Shown here: one piece after another, positions 61,390 to 64,000 of the stretch
Numbering within the stretch: position 1 is the first letter of the stretch
Layout: each line of letters begins with the position of its first letter
DNA from: Paenibacillus sp. FSL H8-0548
GTDB lineage: Bacteria; Bacillota; Bacilli; Paenibacillales; Paenibacillaceae
Assembly (NCBI RefSeq): GCF_038630985.1
Contig: NZ_CP152049.1
Coordinates: forward strand, 5,352,501 to 5,416,500
Direction of reading: 5' to 3'
DNA: 64,000 nt
Made by a program: the position numbers and the translations under genes
The notes under the pieces: model-generated
What the model was told of the DNA's origin: nothing
Seen by the model: only the letters and a program-made list of their open reading frames with translations
Databases searched by the model: none

Positions 61390-62022
61390 CTATAAATCCC
61401 GCACAGCTTCTACAAACTGCCGCGCGCGCTCTGTTACGAGATCAAACTTCCCTTCACGAATCCATTGCAAATTAACGAGCTTGCTGCCCATTCCAACTGC
61501 ATTTGCCCCCGCTTTAAAATAATCAGCAATATTGTGCAAATCTACACCGCCAGTCGCAATCATTGGGATGTCGTTCAAAGGGCCGCGAATTTCCTGCAAA
61601 TAACCTATTCCTAATGTGCCCATTGGAAAAATTTTCACAGCATCGGCACCAGCCTTCCAAGCTTTGACGATTTCCGTCGGCGTCATTACGCCAGGCCACA
61701 CGGAAATGCCGCGCTCACGGCCAAATGCTATGACATCCTCATCGAGGTTAGGCGATATAAGATATTGAGCTCCAGCAGCGACAGCCTGCTCTGCGAGCGC
61801 AACATCGATTACCGTACCCGCACCGACTGCGGCCTTTCCGTCAAATTTCGTGCGCCAGCGCTCGATCATTGCCGCCGCACCTTCTGTATTCATCGTTATT
61901 TCCATCATATGAATGCCGCCGTCGATTAAAGCCTGTGCCGCTGCATCCGCATCCCGATCTTCAATTCCTCGTAAAATAGCAACAATTTTGTGCTGCAGCA
62001 GCAGCTTAAGCATATCGTTCAT
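61390..62022 (-). CDS. eda: 2-dehydro-3-deoxyphosphogluconate / 4-hydroxy-2-oxoglutarate aldolase
   Basis: This 210-aa class I aldolase shows Arg18 in ILRG, catalytic Glu41 in MMEIT, VGAGTVID at 66-73, SPNLD near 90, and the Schiff-base Lys130 in DAVKIFPMG. It splits KDPG to pyruvate and glyceraldehyde-3-phosphate. No dehydratase or kinase of the pathway is adjacent, so the sugar acid it serves is not clear. It has normal length, with GGAG about 9 nt before the ATG. Confidence 0.93.
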   Translation of the reverse strand: MNDMLKLLLQHKIVAILRGIEDRDADAAAQALIDGGIHMMEITMNTEGAAAMIERWRTKFDGKAAVGAGTVIDVALAEQAVAAGAQYLISPNLDEDVIAFGRERGISVWPGVMTPTEIVKAWKAGADAVKIFPMGTLGIGYLQEIRGPLNDIPMIATGGVDLHNIADYFKAGANAVGMGSKLVNLQWIREGKFDLVTERARQFVEAVRDL

Positions 62023-62050
62023 TTGCTTCTCCTCCAGCTTCTACTCTCAG

Positions 62051-63283
62051 TTATTCCCAAAACTTCGTTAAAATCCGCAAAAATAAATTCGGAAACGGCA
62101 GCGTACTCATATCTTCCTTGCCAATCCAGCGATAATGGCTTGATTGCTCATCTAATATAGCTATACTCGAAGTAGCAACACCACTCAGCTTATATTCAGC
62201 CCCTGCCTCCGCAGCTATTCCTAATCTATCCTCATTCAAACCCACAGTCGACCGTGTATGCAAGCTTGTATCCTCGCCCAAATCAGCCAAGTAAAAGCGC
62301 ATTTTCCAATGGATATGGCTGAAAATATGGTCGGCATCCGTAAACCAGCTGCGTGGACGAATAAGCAGTCTCGTATCCTCTTCTAGCATACGGCTGATCA
62401 TCTCAGCGAGCTCTCCCTGCTCCTTCGGCGCTGACTCACTCAGCCACTGCGACTGATCAGGCGACAACAGCAAATGAGGCAGCTCCCACATCTGCGCAAG
62501 CAGCCCCGTTTCGGGACGCTGTCTTACGAGCACTTTGCCAGCATTCTCACCACTGCCGAGGACGATCGCTGCTGCTCTGAACTCTGCCCGCGCCTTCTTG
62601 GCCTTCGTCTTGATTGGCAATTCCAGCTCTCTTCCCTCAAGCCTTGCGCTGCAGTGCTCCATTACCGGGCATGGCAGACAGCTTGGCGACTTCGGCGTAC
62701 ATACAAGCGCTCCCAGTTCCATCAGCGCTTGATTAAAATCTCCAGCTGCTCCCTCAGGAATAAGAGAAGCTGCGAGCTTCTCAATACTCACTCTCGTAGA
62801 TTGCTTCGCGATATCATCCTCCAAGCAGAAATACCTTGAAAGCACGCGCATAACGTTTCCGTCTACTGCGGGCTCTGGACGGTTGAACGCAATGCTCATA
62901 ATCGCTCCGCTTGTATAGGGACCCACACCCTTTAGTCCAGCTACTGAAGCTTTATCATCAGGCACGATGCCATCATACCTAGCAACCACCTCTCGCGCCC
63001 CTGCTTGCAGGTTCCGAGCTCGCGAATAGTAGCCGAGACCTTCCCAGCTCTTAAGCACCTCCGTCTCCGGCGCTTCCGCAAGCGCCTTGACAGTTGGAAA
63101 CTTGCTCATAAAATTGTTGTAAAAGGGGATGACCGTATCCACTCTCGTCTGCTGCAGCATAATTTCTGAAACCCATACCCGATAAGGATCTTGATTGATT
63201 CGCCAAGGCAAATCACGCTTGATCAGCCTGTACCAGCTCAGCAGCTCTGTGCTGAAAAATCGTTTAATCGATTCCTGCTCCAC
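62051..63283 (-). CDS. mutY: A/G-specific adenine DNA glycosylase
   Basis: This 410-aa protein has the helix-hairpin-helix GLKGVGPYTSGAI (about 117-129), catalytic Glu in VSEIMLQQTRV, catalytic Asp in AVDGNVMRVLSRY (about 138-150), and the four 4Fe-4S cysteines in the exact C-x6-C-x2-C-x5-C spacing (VCTPKSPSC... to EHC, about 191-208). The C-terminal NUDIX-like domain (about 235-405) recognises 8-oxoG. It removes adenine opposite 8-oxoguanine. The start is GTG at 63283, overlapping the stop of the AraC gene by one base; GGAGG is upstream. Confidence 0.96.
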   Translation of the reverse strand: MEQESIKRFFSTELLSWYRLIKRDLPWRINQDPYRVWVSEIMLQQTRVDTVIPFYNNFMSKFPTVKALAEAPETEVLKSWEGLGYYSRARNLQAGAREVVARYDGIVPDDKASVAGLKGVGPYTSGAIMSIAFNRPEPAVDGNVMRVLSRYFCLEDDIAKQSTRVSIEKLAASLIPEGAAGDFNQALMELGALVCTPKSPSCLPCPVMEHCSARLEGRELELPIKTKAKKARAEFRAAAIVLGSGENAGKVLVRQRPETGLLAQMWELPHLLLSPDQSQWLSESAPKEQGELAEMISRMLEEDTRLLIRPRSWFTDADHIFSHIHWKMRFYLADLGEDTSLHTRSTVGLNEDRLGIAAEAGAEYKLSGVATSSIAILDEQSSHYRWIGKEDMSTLPFPNLFLRILTKFWE

Positions 63284-64000
63284 TAGTTGTTTTCCTCCTT
63301 GCTTGCTGTCACTGTAGAATCCAAGCTACAGATGTCATGATGCTTACCAATCCGGCGATATTGAACCGGCGTTATACCTGTATACCTTTTGAAGAGCCTC
63401 GATAAATAATGGTTCTGCATCCCTACCTGCTTCGCAACGCTCGCCACTGGCAGCTCCGTATCCATTAGAAGCTGTTTGGCGAGCTCAATACGACGGTTCG
63501 TCACATACTGAATGGGCGAGCAGCCCATAATATTTTTAAAGGAGGTAATGAAATAATTCGGATGGAGAAAAGCAAACCTCGCTAAAGCATCAATCTGAAT
63601 ATTTTCATGCAAATTCGCTTCAATATAAGCAAGCACATCGTTCCATTTTACCCCTAATCCGGAATCGTTGTGTATTTCTCTCTTGAAATGACTTTCATCC
63701 AAATAATAGGCAATCAGTTCCAGCAGAATCGCCTTCAGCCGCAGTACTCTAGTAATCGAGTCACAGCGCTGAGTTGTGTTCATTTTGGCGAAGAGCGCCT
63801 GGAGCATCTGCATGTCCTTCACATGAACAAAAGGCGGCAGCTGCAATGAATTCATAAAATGAATATCACCAAGCTCCAAACGAAAGTGGCACCAATAGCG
63901 GCAAAAAGGCTCATCGCCTTCTGTACCGAACGATTGCACCGTACCAGCAGGTAGAAAATAGAGCGTTCCCGGCTGCATGATATGTCTATTATTTTGAATA
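63283..64000 (-). CDS. AraC family transcriptional regulator (cut by the window edge)
   Basis: The frame is open to the window edge, so the N-terminus lies outside; at least 238 residues are visible. The part seen holds the end of a cupin-type sensor domain (MQPGTLYFLPAGTVQSF) and a C-terminal pair of AraC helix-turn-helices (about the last 110 residues, IQIDALARFAFLHPNYF and PVASVAKQVGMQNHYLSRLFKRYTG). Such regulators respond to sugars or related ligands. Overlap with mutY is probably positional, as the downstream eda and hydrolase genes are more likely targets. The internal ATG at 63978 is not the true start. Confidence 0.88.
   Translation of the reverse strand, partial: IQNNRHIMQPGTLYFLPAGTVQSFGTEGDEPFCRYWCHFRLELGDIHFMNSLQLPPFVHVKDMQMLQALFAKMNTTQRCDSITRVLRLKAILLELIAYYLDESHFKREIHNDSGLGVKWNDVLAYIEANLHENIQIDALARFAFLHPNYFITSFKNIMGCSPIQYVTNRRIELAKQLLMDTELPVASVAKQVGMQNHYLSRLFKRYTGITPVQYRRIGKHHDICSLDSTVTASKEENN

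Overview
The window looks like a chromosomal segment of a spore-forming, low-to-moderate-GC Firmicute, most likely Paenibacillus or a close relative. The evidence is sporulation genes (cmpA, an H-type small acid-soluble spore protein, kapB), a block tex / cmpA / SprT-like / tRNA-Asn-Ser-Glu-Lys that resembles the Bacillus subtilis ydcI-cmpA-ydcK-trnS order, strong AGGAGG-type ribosome binding sites, and frequent TTG and GTG starts. No prophage, transposase, rRNA or CRISPR locus was found.

Layout. 1-1728: four tRNA genes, an SprT-like protease and the tiny cortex gene cmpA. 1729-2176: a 310-bp MITE-like element. 2177-3474: an Rrf2 regulator followed by a nitroreductase with a clear promoter and a candidate operator. 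3574-9260: tex with a metallo-hydrolase and a thioredoxin-like gene, a DedA-type protein, a membrane-anchored cupredoxin, sspH and small unknown genes. 9393-10823: cardiolipin synthase.

10971-30621 is a surface-glycan locus read mostly on the minus strand: an initiating sugar-1-phosphate transferase, two group 2 glycosyltransferases, rmlDBCA for dTDP-L-rhamnose, a large membrane protein, three large glycosyltransferase-type proteins, and a Wzt/Wzm-type ABC exporter. It faces a divergent O-antigen-ligase-type membrane protein. The set resembles the ABC-transporter-dependent S-layer glycosylation loci described in Geobacillus and Paenibacillus alvei, but no S-layer protein gene is present, so the acceptor is unknown. 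The part from about 17.6 to 28.3 kb is visibly much more AT-rich than its flanks and is probably an exchangeable, horizontally acquired cassette. One of its proteins joins a methyltransferase, a coiled coil and a glycosyltransferase, which suggests a chain-terminating 'ruler'.

30798-36594: an M23 peptidase with a bactofilin, an ABC-2 exporter pair, a small Cys-rich protein, a GDP-mannose pyrophosphorylase and a PilZ protein. 36906-46357: glutamate synthase large subunit, kapB, a lipid-type glycosyltransferase, a malic enzyme with an ACT domain and a VTT membrane protein. 46437-47111: a 12-unit tandem hairpin array that appears to have grown from a terminator. 47296-58086: an NlpC/P60 enzyme, a cation exporter, a decayed ABC ATPase, an ABC-F protein, a half-size MFS protein, an FAD oxidase, a Gfo/Idh dehydrogenase, a metallo-hydrolase and a CvfC-type protein. 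58087-59037 is non-coding and repeat-rich. 59038-64000: a transglutaminase-like protein, an alpha/beta hydrolase, a KDPG aldolase, mutY and an AraC regulator cut by the window edge.

The most notable non-genic signals are a dispersed ~98-bp double-hairpin module (four full copies plus one fragment, one inside the MITE), the terminator-derived tandem array, and a second small dispersed repeat that abuts a gene remnant. Function calls rest on motifs and family knowledge read by eye; no database search was run.
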